A stretch of 28,541 nucleotides of DNA from Streptomyces novaecaesareae (GCF_000716875.1 NZ_JNWQ01000089.1:1-28541); one strand, 5' to 3'. Shown: positions 1 through 7,149, numbered from the stretch's first letter. Notes: generated from the sequence alone by a model not told the origin. A program made the numbers and translations.

Positions 1-114
1 CCCCCCAAGCCCCCGCCCCCGCCGGCCCCGCCGGGGCCCGGGCCGATGTTCCCGGTGGCCGCGACGACCGGCAGCACCGCGACCACCACCACGACGACCA
101 GGTAGGAGAAGTCC
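1..114. other. Undecided stretch at the left end
   Basis: Two readings compete and neither can be proven. On the plus strand the frame from base 1 is open and ends at TAG 103-105 with a proline-rich, then threonine-rich tail; this would be the 3' end of a truncated gene just ahead of the small ORF at 115. On the minus strand an ATG at 116-114 opens a frame that runs off the window and encodes a valine-rich membrane segment followed by Gly/Pro repeats. That minus-strand start has no visible ribosome binding site and overlaps the well-supported plus-strand start at 115. Both frames have nearly all G/C in third positions, so codon bias cannot separate them. Confidence 0.3.
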
Positions 115-285
115 ATGGGATGGGGACTCGGTAAGGGCGGAAGCTCCGGCGGCGGCAGCGGCTCCAACGACGGCGGGCAGGGCAAGCACGCGGGCAAGAA
201 GGACTTCGACCGGGCCAAGTCGACGCCGGACACCTCGTCCGGGTCGAAGACCGGCAAGCACGGCAAGGACAACGACGACAAGTGA
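115..285 (+). CDS. Small Gly/Ser/Lys/Asp-rich protein, coupled to the methyltransferase
   Basis: This is a 56-residue protein beginning MGWGLGKGGSSGGG and ending in the charged tail KTGKHGKDNDDK. It has no cysteine, no signal peptide and no membrane segment, and it looks disordered. An AGGAG at 104-108 sits six bases before the ATG, and third positions are almost all G/C, so it is probably a real gene. Its TGA (283-285) overlaps the GTG start of the next gene as GTGA, the usual sign of translational coupling. I do not recognise the family. Small charged peptides next to isoaspartate-methyltransferase homologues are often RiPP precursors, but this one lacks an obvious core motif, so a precursor role is only a possibility. 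It could equally be a small accessory protein. Confidence 0.6.
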   Translation: MGWGLGKGGSSGGGSGSNDGGQGKHAGKKDFDRAKSTPDTSSGSKTGKHGKDNDDK

Positions 286-1472
286 CCGACAGCCAAAACT
301 CGTTGGAGCAGGCCGGGACCGCCGGCCTGCTCCAGGCGGTTTCCCGCTACCTCGGCCGCACCGTGGCCTCCGAGTGGCGCGGGGCCGCCGAAGCGGCCCC
401 GCGCCATCGCTTCCTTCCCGACCGTATTTGGCTCAGCGGCGAGGACGACGAACTCACGCCCTGCGACCGCCGACATGACCCCGATCGTTGGTTCGCCGCC
501 GCCTACGAGGACGTTCCTGTGGTGACGCAGATCAATGACGGGAACGAGCCGGAGGATCTGGCCGACGCCTTGCCATCGTCCTCCGCCTCGGCGCCGTCGA
601 TCGTCTTCCTGATGCTCGAACTGCTGGATGTCGAACCGGGGATGAGAGTCCTCGAAATCGGCGCGGGCACCGGATTCAGCGCCGCCCTCCTCTCCCACCG
701 CCTCGGTGACATCAACGTGACCACGATCGACATCGACCCCGCCGTGGCCGAGCTCGCCCGCTCCAACCTCAAGGCCAACGGCTATGCCCCTACGGTCGCC
801 TGCGGTGACGGAAGCCTCGGCTGGAGGGAGGAGGCGCCGTACGACCGGGTGGTGGCCACCTGCTCGGTCGAGCGCGTTCCCTACGCCTGGGTCGAGCAGT
901 CCAGGCGCGGCGGAATCGTGCTCGCCCCCTGGCAGAACCCGTGGATCTCCGGCGGCCTGCTCCGGCTGACCGTAGGTGAGGACGGGACTGCCACCGGCCG
1001 CTACACGCCCGACAGTTCCTTCATGCTGATGCGCACCCAGCGCAGCGGCCTCCGTCTCTTCCGGGACGTCGTCATGGAGGAGCACGTCCCCACCGAGTCC
1101 ACGACCACCCTCGACCCCTGGGCCGTCGCCGACTCCGCCATCGAGACCCAGTTCGCCCTCGGCCACCGCCTCGGCGACCTCTGGTACGCCTGGCACCACG
1201 ACCCCGACGTGGACGGTGTCGCGATCCGACTCTGGGTAGCCACCTCCGACGGCACCTCCTGGGCGGCCGTCGACTGGGACGGCTCGGACGGTACCCAGCG
1301 CTACACCGTCTGGCAGCACGGCCCGCGTCGGCCCTGGGACGAGGTCGAGGCCGCCCACCGCTGGTGGCTCGCCAACGACCGCCCCGGGCCGACCCGCCTG
1401 GGTCTGACCGTCACCCCCGACGGCCAGTGGGCGTGGCTCGACGACCCGGCCAACTCCTGGCGCCTGCCCTGA
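282..1472 (+). CDS. Protein-isoaspartate methyltransferase-like SAM methyltransferase
   Basis: This is a 396-residue class I SAM-dependent methyltransferase related to protein-L-isoaspartate O-methyltransferase (PIMT). Residues 98-110 (PSSSASAPSIVF) match the segment before the Rossmann core of PIMTs. Motif I is VLEIGAGTGF (123-132), the acidic ribose-binding region is TIDIDP (148-153), and CGDG lies at 174-177, followed by RVPYAWVEQ, typical of actinobacterial PIMT homologues. The roughly 170-residue C-terminal extension is longer than in repair PIMTs. Long PIMT homologues of this kind occur in Streptomyces beside RiPP systems (graspetides, some lanthipeptides), where they act on aspartates of a modified peptide, and also in XRE/DUF397 loci. 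No ATP-grasp or LanC partner is visible because the window starts just upstream. The start is the GTG that overlaps the small ORF. Its target is inferred only. Confidence 0.85.
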   Translation: MTDSQNSLEQAGTAGLLQAVSRYLGRTVASEWRGAAEAAPRHRFLPDRIWLSGEDDELTPCDRRHDPDRWFAAAYEDVPVVTQINDGNEPEDLADALPSSSASAPSIVFLMLELLDVEPGMRVLEIGAGTGFSAALLSHRLGDINVTTIDIDPAVAELARSNLKANGYAPTVACGDGSLGWREEAPYDRVVATCSVERVPYAWVEQSRRGGIVLAPWQNPWISGGLLRLTVGEDGTATGRYTPDSSFMLMRTQRSGLRLFRDVVMEEHVPTESTTTLDPWAVADSAIETQFALGHRLGDLWYAWHHDPDVDGVAIRLWVATSDGTSWAAVDWDGSDGTQRYTVWQHGPRRPWDEVEAAHRWWLANDRPGPTRLGLTVTPDGQWAWLDDPANSWRLP

Positions 1473-1479
1473 CCGCCCG

Positions 1480-1516
1480 CTGCGCAGGAAGTCGGACCGG
1501 CCGACTTCCTGCGCAG
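1480..1516 (+). terminator. Stem-loop terminator after the methyltransferase
   Basis: This is a perfect 16-bp stem (1480-1495 with 1501-1516) around a 5-base loop, eight bases after the methyltransferase stop codon. It has no T-run, as is common for actinobacterial terminators. Confidence 0.75.
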
Positions 1517-1582
1517 AAGCATGTGGCCCCTGCTCCGGCCGAGTCCAGGGTCTACTGGGCCATAAGCGATCGGAAGATGGGT

Positions 1583-1616
1583 CAAGCCCCAGGCCAGAGG
1601 CCTGGGGCTTGCTTTT
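1583..1616 (+). terminator. Rho-independent terminator with T-run
   Basis: A 13-bp perfect stem (CAAGCCCCAGGCC at 1583-1595 with 1599-1611) and a 3-base loop are followed by CTTTT. It is the second terminator after the methyltransferase. The stem would also form on the opposite strand, downstream of the convergent lectin gene. The 1517-1582 and 1617-1698 stretches hold nothing else I can recognise. Confidence 0.85.
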
Positions 1617-1698
1617 GTGCGCCCGATTCCCGCTTTCGCGGCATGAGCTGAGCTTGCCGGCGCGTCCCGGCCGGCGCGCTACGGCCGGCTGCGTGTGG

Positions 1699-3435
1699 CT
1701 ACTTGAGCGGCGTGCCACCCGAGTTGCGGTACGCGGTCGTCTTGTTGATCAGGTTTCCGCCGTCGGACTCGACCGTGGTCTGTTCCTGCTGCCCCGGGCC
1801 GAACAGGAGGGCGGCGACGTGCGCGTTCGCCACCTGGTCCATGTGCGAGAGGAACCAGTCGACCTTGTCGTCCTTGTAGTGGCCGAAGGTGTTGTTCTGC
1901 GCCATGTTGCCCAGGGGGATCTGCCACAGGACCACCGGCTTGCCCACCGACTCGGCCATCGTCTTGAACCACCCCATCATGGCCGAGGCCTTCTGGTCGT
2001 TCCAGAAGGTGTCACGGCCGCCGTTCTCCGGCTTCGCGTACCAGCCCGCGTCGCGGTCCACCACGTCGGCGACCAGGAAGTCGGCGCTCTTCGCCCCGAG
2101 GTCCGAGTAGTCGTTGACGCACTTCTGCATGTTGCTCTGCCAGTCCCAGCAGGTGAGGTGGAACCCGGCGCCGGTGTTCGGCGCGTACTTGTGCGCCATC
2201 GCTATCAGGCACTGGGCCAGGCCGGCGGCGCTGTTCTCCTGCGATCCGCAGTCCGTCGGGTTCGCGGCCTTGACCTGCGCGGCGACCTGGTGCGGGTTGC
2301 CGAGCGACCGGACGTAGCCCCAGAAGTCGGGCTCGATGTCGATCGCGTCCTGCGAGTTGCCGATCTTCTGGAGGAAGAAGCGGTAGTCGTTCATGTAGCG
2401 GGTGAGCAGGTCGGCCCTGTTGATGGCCTTGACCTCGCCCGGACCGTCGGCCTCGCCCGCCAGGTCTCCGAGGTCGCGCAGCGAGTACCAGGTCCAGAAG
2501 TTCTTCTGCGGGCGCGGCTTGCCCTGGTACGTCGTCTTGGTCACGTGGTCGTCGTTCCAGGTCACGTAGAAGCCCGGCGCCGTGGTCTCGCCGCTCCAGC
2601 AGCCCCACCAGCTCGACCACGCGGCCTTGCAGAGCGATGCCGAGTAGTAGTCCGACGAGGGCGCGGGCTGGCTGTGCACGTAGGCGTACCGCATGTCGAA
2701 CGGCGCGGCGTTCGCCGAGTTGTCGTTCATCATGCCGCCGACGAGCACCGTGTTACTGCCCATGAAAGTCTTCGTCGAGCTGCCGCCGCCGGAGCTCCCC
2801 GCGTTCCCGGTGCCGCTGGCGCTACCGGCCGGGACGAGCTGCCACTGCTGCTGGGCGCCGGCCCAGTCGTGGTACTGGGCGATGTGGCTCCCGTCGGCCT
2901 TGGAGCCGCCCGGGACCTCGACGGCCATGCCACTGAAGCGGTTGATCAGACGCACGTAGCCGTCCGACGACTTCTCCATGTGGAACTGCTGATTGGCGCC
3001 GTTCAGGTCGCGCCACTGCACCAGCTCGGAGCCCTCGGTCTTCGACCAGTTGTAGTCGTCCAGCACCTTGCCGGAGTTCCGGTTCTGCAGCCGGTAGTTC
3101 CCGTCACCCGAGTCGATGAACTTCCACTGCTGGTTGGTCCCGCCGTTGCGGCTCCACTGCACCAGCGGAGCACCGTCGTTCGAGGCGTAGGCGGGGGCGT
3201 CCAGCGCCTCGCCGGTGCTGCGGTTGACCAGCACGTACCAGGAGTTCGTGTCCACGGTTCCCGCGGAGGCCGTGTTGACCACGACCACAGAGCCGCCCAC
3301 GACCGCCAGGCCGACGGCCGCCCAGAAGCTCCGACGCTGGTACAACTTACGGCCACGGTGCGAGCGCGACGCGCGACCACGGCGGGCGCGGCCGCCGGGA
3401 GACGCCTCCGGCGACGTGGATGGGCGAGGGAACAT
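1699..3435 (-). CDS. Secreted ricin-type lectin enzyme with unassigned catalytic domain
   Basis: This is a 578-residue exported protein. The N-terminus has a long basic stretch (residues 1-36), a hydrophobic core (37-53) and a likely cleavage site after ASA-58. Residues about 65-190 form a ricin-type beta-trefoil (CBM13) with three QxW-like repeats: NQQWKF, NQQFHM and QQQWQL. A Gly/Ser linker (about 195-215) leads to a roughly 360-residue domain rich in Trp, with an acidic motif DIEPDF at 366-371. That motif is what a TIM-barrel glycosidase strand end would look like, but I cannot name the family. It contains several Cys that could form disulfides (for example CWDWQSNMQKC). Start: the ATG at 3435 with AAAGAGAGC upstream is preferred over an in-frame ATG at 3501, because the extra 22 residues break the signal-peptide layout. 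Likely role: binding and hydrolysis of an extracellular polysaccharide. Confidence 0.8.
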   Translation of the reverse strand: MFPRPSTSPEASPGGRARRGRASRSHRGRKLYQRRSFWAAVGLAVVGGSVVVVNTASAGTVDTNSWYVLVNRSTGEALDAPAYASNDGAPLVQWSRNGGTNQQWKFIDSGDGNYRLQNRNSGKVLDDYNWSKTEGSELVQWRDLNGANQQFHMEKSSDGYVRLINRFSGMAVEVPGGSKADGSHIAQYHDWAGAQQQWQLVPAGSASGTGNAGSSGGGSSTKTFMGSNTVLVGGMMNDNSANAAPFDMRYAYVHSQPAPSSDYYSASLCKAAWSSWWGCWSGETTAPGFYVTWNDDHVTKTTYQGKPRPQKNFWTWYSLRDLGDLAGEADGPGEVKAINRADLLTRYMNDYRFFLQKIGNSQDAIDIEPDFWGYVRSLGNPHQVAAQVKAANPTDCGSQENSAAGLAQCLIAMAHKYAPNTGAGFHLTCWDWQSNMQKCVNDYSDLGAKSADFLVADVVDRDAGWYAKPENGGRDTFWNDQKASAMMGWFKTMAESVGKPVVLWQIPLGNMAQNNTFGHYKDDKVDWFLSHMDQVANAHVAALLFGPGQQEQTTVESDGGNLINKTTAYRNSGGTPLK

Positions 3436-3557
3436 GTCGATGCTCTCTTTCAGCCGTTGCCTCTGACCAGACCGTCTGTCCGGACACCACCCAGTTGTCA
3501 CCGCCCCCGGAAAGGTTGCCGCGGACCGCGAAACTTTTTTCGGGCACCGCGCGCCGG

Positions 3558-3677
3558 CGTAGGGGTGCGCGGAACAACCCGATCAAGTACCAGGCCCAGC
3601 TCACCGCCATGGCCGGGGCGGTGGTCGCCACCGACGCCCTGATCCTCGTCGCGGTCATCTCGCCGCCGGCCGAGTAG
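3558..3677 (+). other. Coding-like fragment, possible truncated gene
   Basis: A plus-strand frame ending at TAG 3675-3677 has almost perfect G/C third positions and reads NNPIKYQAQLTAMAGAVVATD and on through a hydrophobic stretch to ISPPAE. No convincing start codon with a ribosome binding site precedes it; the first ATG (3609) would give only 22 residues, and the upstream part of the frame does not look coding. It may be the remnant of a membrane-protein gene or chance. The rest of the 3436-3796 interval holds the promoter side of the lectin gene and the stem-loop at 3748-3780. Confidence 0.25.
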
Positions 3678-3747
3678 CGACCGGAGCCCGTCCGGAGCCC
3701 GTCCGGAGCCCGACCTGACCGAGCCGCCCGACCTGCCCGACCCGACC

Positions 3748-3780
3748 GACCCGCCCGCCCGGCTTCCGGGCGGGCGGGTC
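3748..3780. terminator. Bidirectional stem-loop between convergent units
   Basis: This is a 15-bp perfect GC stem (3748-3762 with 3766-3780) with a 3-base loop, 17 bases after the stop of the minus-strand NmrA-like gene. Confidence 0.75.
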
Positions 3781-3796
3781 CTGTCTTGAGCCGCCG

Positions 3797-4642
3797 CTAC
3801 CGGAACGCGGGCAGGTTGCGCTCGACCCACGCCCGGAACGGTGCGGCCGGGCGCCGCAGCACCGCCGCCACGTCGGCGCTGACCGCCTGTTCGGTGGGGA
3901 GCGGGAGGCCGAGGACGTCCAGGGTGCCGGTGGCGACCTCCGCCGGCATGAACTGCGCCAGGTGGCCGTGGGCCTGCTCGCGGGACAGCTCCACGAAGGC
4001 CAGCTCCTCGCCCAAGGCCTCGGCGAGCACCGCGGCCTGCTCGCGCGGACTGATCCGCTCGGGGCCGGTCAGCTCGTACGCGTGGCCCGCGTGCCCGTCC
4101 TCGCGCAGGACGGCCGCCGCGACCGCCGCGATGTCCGCCGGGTCGACGACGGGCAGTGCCACGTCGCCGAACGGGGCGAGGACGGTGCGCTTGCTGCGGA
4201 CCGTCTCGGCCCAGGCGAAGGCGTTGGAGGCGAAGCCGCCGGGGCGCAGGATGGTGGCGTCCAGGCCGGAGGCGCGGACGGCGGCCTCGAACTCCCGCAG
4301 CCGGGCGTGCGACGGGGCGTCCGGCCGGGTGGCGCTGACCTGCGAGGAGACCAGGACGATCCGCTCGACGCCGGCGTCCGCGACGACGTCCAGCAGGGCG
4401 TCCGGGCTCTCGCCGTGGGTGTTGCGCTCGCCGCCCAGCAGGAGGAAGAGCGCGCGGGCCCCGTCGAGGGCGGGGCGCAGGCTCGCGGCGTCGCCGACGT
4501 CCCCCCGGGCCCATCGGACCCCGGCAGCGCCGGGTGCGGGCTGGGCCTTCCGTGATACCGCCACCACCTGCTCGCCCTGTTCGGCCAGCAGCTCCACCAG
4601 CGTCCGTCCGATGTTTCCGGTGGCGCCCGTCACTGTGATCAT
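3797..4642 (-). CDS. NmrA-like NAD(P)-binding oxidoreductase (first paralogue)
   Basis: This is a 281-residue atypical short-chain dehydrogenase of the NmrA/NAD(P)H:quinone-reductase-like group. The nucleotide-binding motif is at the very N-terminus (ITVTGATGNIG, GxxGxxG), followed by a basic residue after beta-2 (AVSRKAQ) that suits NADPH. VDPADIAAVAAAVL and YELTGPERIS are typical of the family's C-terminal substrate lobe. The usual YxxxK catalytic pair of classical SDRs is absent, so it may be a redox sensor or an atypical reductase. Start ATG 4642 has GGGAGGGG just upstream; longer in-frame starts would run through the promoter region. It is divergent from the TetR gene at 4770 and shares its operator region, so it is the likely target of that regulator. 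Confidence 0.85.
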   Translation of the reverse strand: MITVTGATGNIGRTLVELLAEQGEQVVAVSRKAQPAPGAAGVRWARGDVGDAASLRPALDGARALFLLLGGERNTHGESPDALLDVVADAGVERIVLVSSQVSATRPDAPSHARLREFEAAVRASGLDATILRPGGFASNAFAWAETVRSKRTVLAPFGDVALPVVDPADIAAVAAAVLREDGHAGHAYELTGPERISPREQAAVLAEALGEELAFVELSREQAHGHLAQFMPAEVATGTLDVLGLPLPTEQAVSADVAAVLRRPAAPFRAWVERNLPAFR

Positions 4643-4704
4643 CGCGATCCCCTCCCGTTGCGCGTTGCGACCCACGAGCCGCGCGGTGCGCGTTTCAAGT
4701 TGTG

Positions 4705-4723
4705 AGTTAGTTGGCTGACTCAG
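4705..4723. promoter_or_regulatory. TetR operator copy 1
   Basis: AGTTAGTTGGCTGACTCAG is an imperfect palindrome that matches the second copy at 4760-4779 in 14 of 19 aligned positions. It lies 63 bases before the NmrA-like start, on the promoter side of that minus-strand gene. Confidence 0.65.
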
Positions 4724-4756
4724 AAGGACCGTAGCACGTGCCCACCGGCGGCTGTC

Positions 4757-4762
4757 TATAGT
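4757..4762 (+). promoter_or_regulatory. Probable -10 box for a leaderless tetR transcript
   Basis: TATAGT ends seven bases before the GTG start at 4770, so transcription would begin at or next to the start codon. No ribosome binding site is visible, which fits a leaderless mRNA. No clear -35 was seen. Confidence 0.5.
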
Positions 4763-4779
4763 CAGTCGGGTGACTGACT
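4760..4779. promoter_or_regulatory. TetR operator copy 2, over the start codon
   Basis: AGTCAGTC-GGGT-GACTGACT is a perfect inverted repeat with 8-bp arms and a 4-base spacer. It covers the GTG start of the tetR gene (4770-4772) and overlaps its -10 box, so bound regulator would block its own transcription. Confidence 0.75.
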
Positions 4780-5372
4780 CAGTGAATCGGCGGGTACAGG
4801 CCTCGCAGAAGCGCCGGCGGCTCACTGCCGCCGCGGCCCGCGTCCTGCACGAGCAGGGGGTCGAGCGCACGACCCTCGCCGACATCGCGCGCGAGGCGGA
4901 CGTCCCGGTCGGGAACGTCTACTACTACTTCAAGACCAAGGATGAGCTGGTCCGCGCCGCCCTGTCCGAGCACAGTGCGTACCTGGACGAACTCACAGGC
5001 CGGCTCGACGAGTTGGCCGACCCTCGGGACCGCCTCAAGGCGCTGGTCCAGGGCTGGATCGACCAGCGCGACCTCGCCGCCCGGTTCGGCTGCCCGACCG
5101 GCACCCTGGCCGTCGAGCTCGACAAGCGCGCCGACGGGGACCTCGACGCGGAGGCCGGCGCGGTGATCCGGCGACTGCTCGACTGGGCCGGAGGCCAGTT
5201 CCGCGAGCTGGGCCTGCCCGACCCGGACGGCCTGGCCCTCACCCTCGTCGCCGGCTACCAGGGCATGTCACTCCTGACCAACGCCCTGCGCGACCCGGGC
5301 GTCATGAGCCGCGAGGGTGCCCGCCTGCTGCGCTGGCTCGACTCGCTGGAGGCGGCGGAAGCGAGCGGCTGA
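4770..5372 (+). CDS. TetR/AcrR family repressor
   Basis: This is a 200-residue TetR-family regulator. The N-terminal helix-turn-helix is textbook: LTAAAARVLHEQG, then TTLADIAREADVPVGNVYYY followed by FKTKDELV (residues about 18-62). The C-terminal ligand domain ends WLDSLEAAEASG and includes RFGCPTGTLAVEL, a segment seen in TetR regulators of NmrA-like or quinone-reductase genes. The GTG start at 4770 is chosen because the protein then begins MTDSVNRRVQ and the start coincides with the expected transcription start. It probably represses itself and the divergent NmrA-like gene through the two operators between them, releasing them on binding an electrophile or similar ligand; the ligand is unknown. 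It converges on a second NmrA-like gene at 5435. Confidence 0.9.
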   Translation: MTDSVNRRVQASQKRRRLTAAAARVLHEQGVERTTLADIAREADVPVGNVYYYFKTKDELVRAALSEHSAYLDELTGRLDELADPRDRLKALVQGWIDQRDLAARFGCPTGTLAVELDKRADGDLDAEAGAVIRRLLDWAGGQFRELGLPDPDGLALTLVAGYQGMSLLTNALRDPGVMSREGARLLRWLDSLEAAEASG

Positions 5373-5393
5373 CCGCGGCGCACGGAGTCCCGC

Positions 5394-5427
5394 CCGTACG
5401 GCCGCGCGCGGAGGCCCGGCCGTACGG
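5394..5427. terminator. Bidirectional stem-loop
   Basis: CCGTACGGCCG (5394-5404) pairs perfectly with 5417-5427 around a 12-base loop, between the stops of tetR and the convergent NmrA-like gene. Confidence 0.7.
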
Positions 5428-5434
5428 CCGACGC

Positions 5435-6277
5435 CTACCGGAAGTCCGCCGCGTGGTCCCGCACCCAGCTGCGGAAGTCACGCGGCGGACGGCCGAGCAC
5501 CCGCTCCACGGTGTCGGTGACCCGCTCCGGCTCGCGGGTGAACGACTCCCACGCCCGCAGCCGGGACTCCACGAACCCGGCGTTGCCCCAGGCCGCCGTC
5601 AGCCGCTCGCGGGCCGTCTCCGGCGCCTGCTCCTCCCACCGCACCGCGGTGCCCAGCTCCTCGCCGATGATCCGGGCCAGCTCGGCGTGCGCGAGCGACT
5701 CCGGCCCGGTGACGACGTACTTGCCGCCGTCGTGCCCGTCCTCGGTGAGCGCCCGCACGGCGACGTCCGCGATGTCCCGCTCGTGCACCAGCGACCGGCG
5801 CGCGCCCCCGTACGGCCAGCGGACCACGCCCTCCCGCACCTGGTCGGCCCAGGCGAGCAGGTTGCCCGCGAAGTCGATCGCCCGGACGAAAGTCCAGCCC
5901 AGGCCCGACCGCCGGATCAGCCGCTCGATCTCCTGGTGGAAGACCACCGCCGCCTCGTCGTCCGCGAGATCGGCCACATCCGCCGACAGGTAGACGACGC
6001 GCTTCGCGTGCCGGGCGATCAGCTCCACCACCCGGGGCTCGACCGGCAGCCCGGGCCACATCAGGTGGACCGCCTCCACTCCGCCGGCCGGCGTCAGGGC
6101 CGGCTCCAGGCTCTCCGGCACCGCCAGGTCACCCGGTACGGCCTCAACTCCCGCGGGCAGCACGGACTTCGCCGGATCCCGCACCAACGCCCGTACCTCG
6201 TGGCCGCCTTCGGCCAGCGAGGCCACAACGTGCCTGCCCACACTGCCGTTCGCGCCGATCACCAGAATCTTGGTCAT
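5435..6277 (-). CDS. NmrA-like NAD(P)-binding oxidoreductase (second paralogue)
   Basis: This is a 280-residue NmrA-type atypical SDR. The N-terminal KILVIGANGSVGRHV carries the GxxGxxG dinucleotide-binding motif, with ALVRDPAK after beta-2 as the likely NADPH-phosphate contact. FVRAIDFAGNLLAWADQV, RRSLVHERDIADVAVRAL and YVVTGPESLAHAE match the same segments of the paralogue at 3797-4642, and both end in a similar R-x-W-V-x-x-x-x-x-x-F-R tail. Start ATG 6277 follows GGGGCGGGG; an in-frame TTG four codons upstream is less likely. It is convergent with tetR and divergent from the metallo-hydrolase gene. The pair around one TetR gene suggests a local duplication or a joint response to the same chemical stress, which is inference. 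Confidence 0.85.
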   Translation of the reverse strand: MTKILVIGANGSVGRHVVASLAEGGHEVRALVRDPAKSVLPAGVEAVPGDLAVPESLEPALTPAGGVEAVHLMWPGLPVEPRVVELIARHAKRVVYLSADVADLADDEAAVVFHQEIERLIRRSGLGWTFVRAIDFAGNLLAWADQVREGVVRWPYGGARRSLVHERDIADVAVRALTEDGHDGGKYVVTGPESLAHAELARIIGEELGTAVRWEEQAPETARERLTAAWGNAGFVESRLRAWESFTREPERVTDTVERVLGRPPRDFRSWVRDHAADFR

Positions 6278-6339
6278 GCCCCGCCCCAACGCCGCCCGGC
6301 CGGGCGGTATGCCCGGCCGGCCTGGGACAGCCCGGGCGC

Positions 6340-6345
6340 TACGCT
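6340..6345 (+). promoter_or_regulatory. Probable -10 box for a leaderless metallo-hydrolase transcript
   Basis: TACGCT lies six bases before the ATG at 6352, and no ribosome binding site is present, so the message is probably leaderless. Confidence 0.4.
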
Positions 6346-6351
6346 CGCCGG

Positions 6352-7149
6352 ATGTTCGACGAACCGCTGCGCCTCGCTGTCCTGGGAAGTGCGACGCCCT
6401 ACCCGAGCGCCGACAATCCCTGCTCCGGCTACCTGGTGTCCGGCGGTGGTGCCCGCGTGTGGGTGGACGCCGGCACCGGCACCCTGGGGGCGCTGCAACG
6501 CCACGCCCGGCTCGACGAGTTGGACGCGATCTGGATCTCGCACCTGCACGCCGACCACTGCGCCGACCTGCTCACCGCCTACTACGGCGCCCTCTACGCG
6601 GACATCCGGCTCGCCGCGCCGATCCCGCTCTACGGCCCGCCCGGCACCGCGGACCGGCTGGCGGACTTCCTGACCAACACGGCGCGGCGCAGCCCGGTCG
6701 AATCCGCCTTCGCCGTCACGGAGTTGTCCGACGGCCACCGGGTGCGGGTCGGGCCGCTCGCGCTGACCAGCCGCGCGGTGGACCACGGCATGCCGGCCTT
6801 CGCCCTCCGGGTGGAGGCCGGCGGCCGCTCGCTCGTCTACTCCGGTGACACCGCCCCGTGCGCCGCCCTCACCGAACTGGCCGAGGACTGCGACCTGTTG
6901 CTCTGCGAGGCGGAGAGCGCGGGCCCGGAGAGCGCGGGCCCGCGGGCCGAGCCGGCGCCCGGCGCCGGCGACCCCGTGCACCACACCCCCGAGCAGGCCG
7001 GTGCCACCGCCGCCGCGGCCCGCGCCGCCCGGCTGCTGGTCACCCACGTCGGCCGCGCCATGACGCCGGCCGAGGCCGTCGCCCGCGCGGCGGCCCACTT
7101 CGCCGGCCCGGTCGCCCACGCGGACCCGGGCGCGACCTTCACGGTCTGA
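6352..7149 (+). CDS. Metallo-beta-lactamase-fold hydrolase
   Basis: This is a 265-residue MBL-fold metallo-hydrolase, closest in layout to the RNase Z/cyclic-phosphodiesterase-like group. ISHLHADH (HxHxDH) binds the two metals. DHGMPAFALRVE, YSGDTAPCAAL (the bridging Asp) and LLVTHVGRAMTP (final His) follow in the expected order, as does the N-terminal VLGSATPYPSADNPCSGYLV. A 15-bp tandem duplication at 6913-6942 repeats ESAGP in a loop after CEAE, part of a Pro/Ala/Gly-rich insert before VHHTPEQAG. The substrate cannot be read from sequence. It stands alone on the plus strand, convergent with the oxidoreductase gene at 7178. Confidence 0.85.
   Translation: MFDEPLRLAVLGSATPYPSADNPCSGYLVSGGGARVWVDAGTGTLGALQRHARLDELDAIWISHLHADHCADLLTAYYGALYADIRLAAPIPLYGPPGTADRLADFLTNTARRSPVESAFAVTELSDGHRVRVGPLALTSRAVDHGMPAFALRVEAGGRSLVYSGDTAPCAALTELAEDCDLLLCEAESAGPESAGPRAEPAPGAGDPVHHTPEQAGATAAAARAARLLVTHVGRAMTPAEAVARAAAHFAGPVAHADPGATFTV
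6913..6942 (+). repeat. 15-bp perfect tandem duplication inside the metallo-hydrolase
   Basis: GAGAGCGCGGGCCCG occurs twice head-to-tail and adds one in-frame ESAGP unit to a surface loop. Confidence 0.9.

Noticed and set aside
1..116. Minus-strand start of a valine-rich membrane protein
   Set aside because: It has no ribosome binding site, and its start overlaps the better supported plus-strand start at 115; kept only as an alternative reading.
1583..1640. Hairpin and GTGCGCCCG considered as the 3' end of a tRNA or another RNA gene
   Set aside because: No cloverleaf, T-loop GTTCRA or CCA context can be drawn; it is a simple terminator.
3468..3478. CAGACCGTCTG palindrome upstream of the lectin gene, considered as a DasR site
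   Set aside because: DasR sites have TGGTCT followed by AGACCA; the half-sites here are in the reverse order and the palindrome is short.
1609..3642. 677-codon plus-strand frame opposite the lectin gene
   Set aside because: It is the antisense shadow of the ricin-lectin gene; the translation is Val/Arg/Leu-rich low complexity, while the minus strand has a signal peptide and clear QxW repeats.
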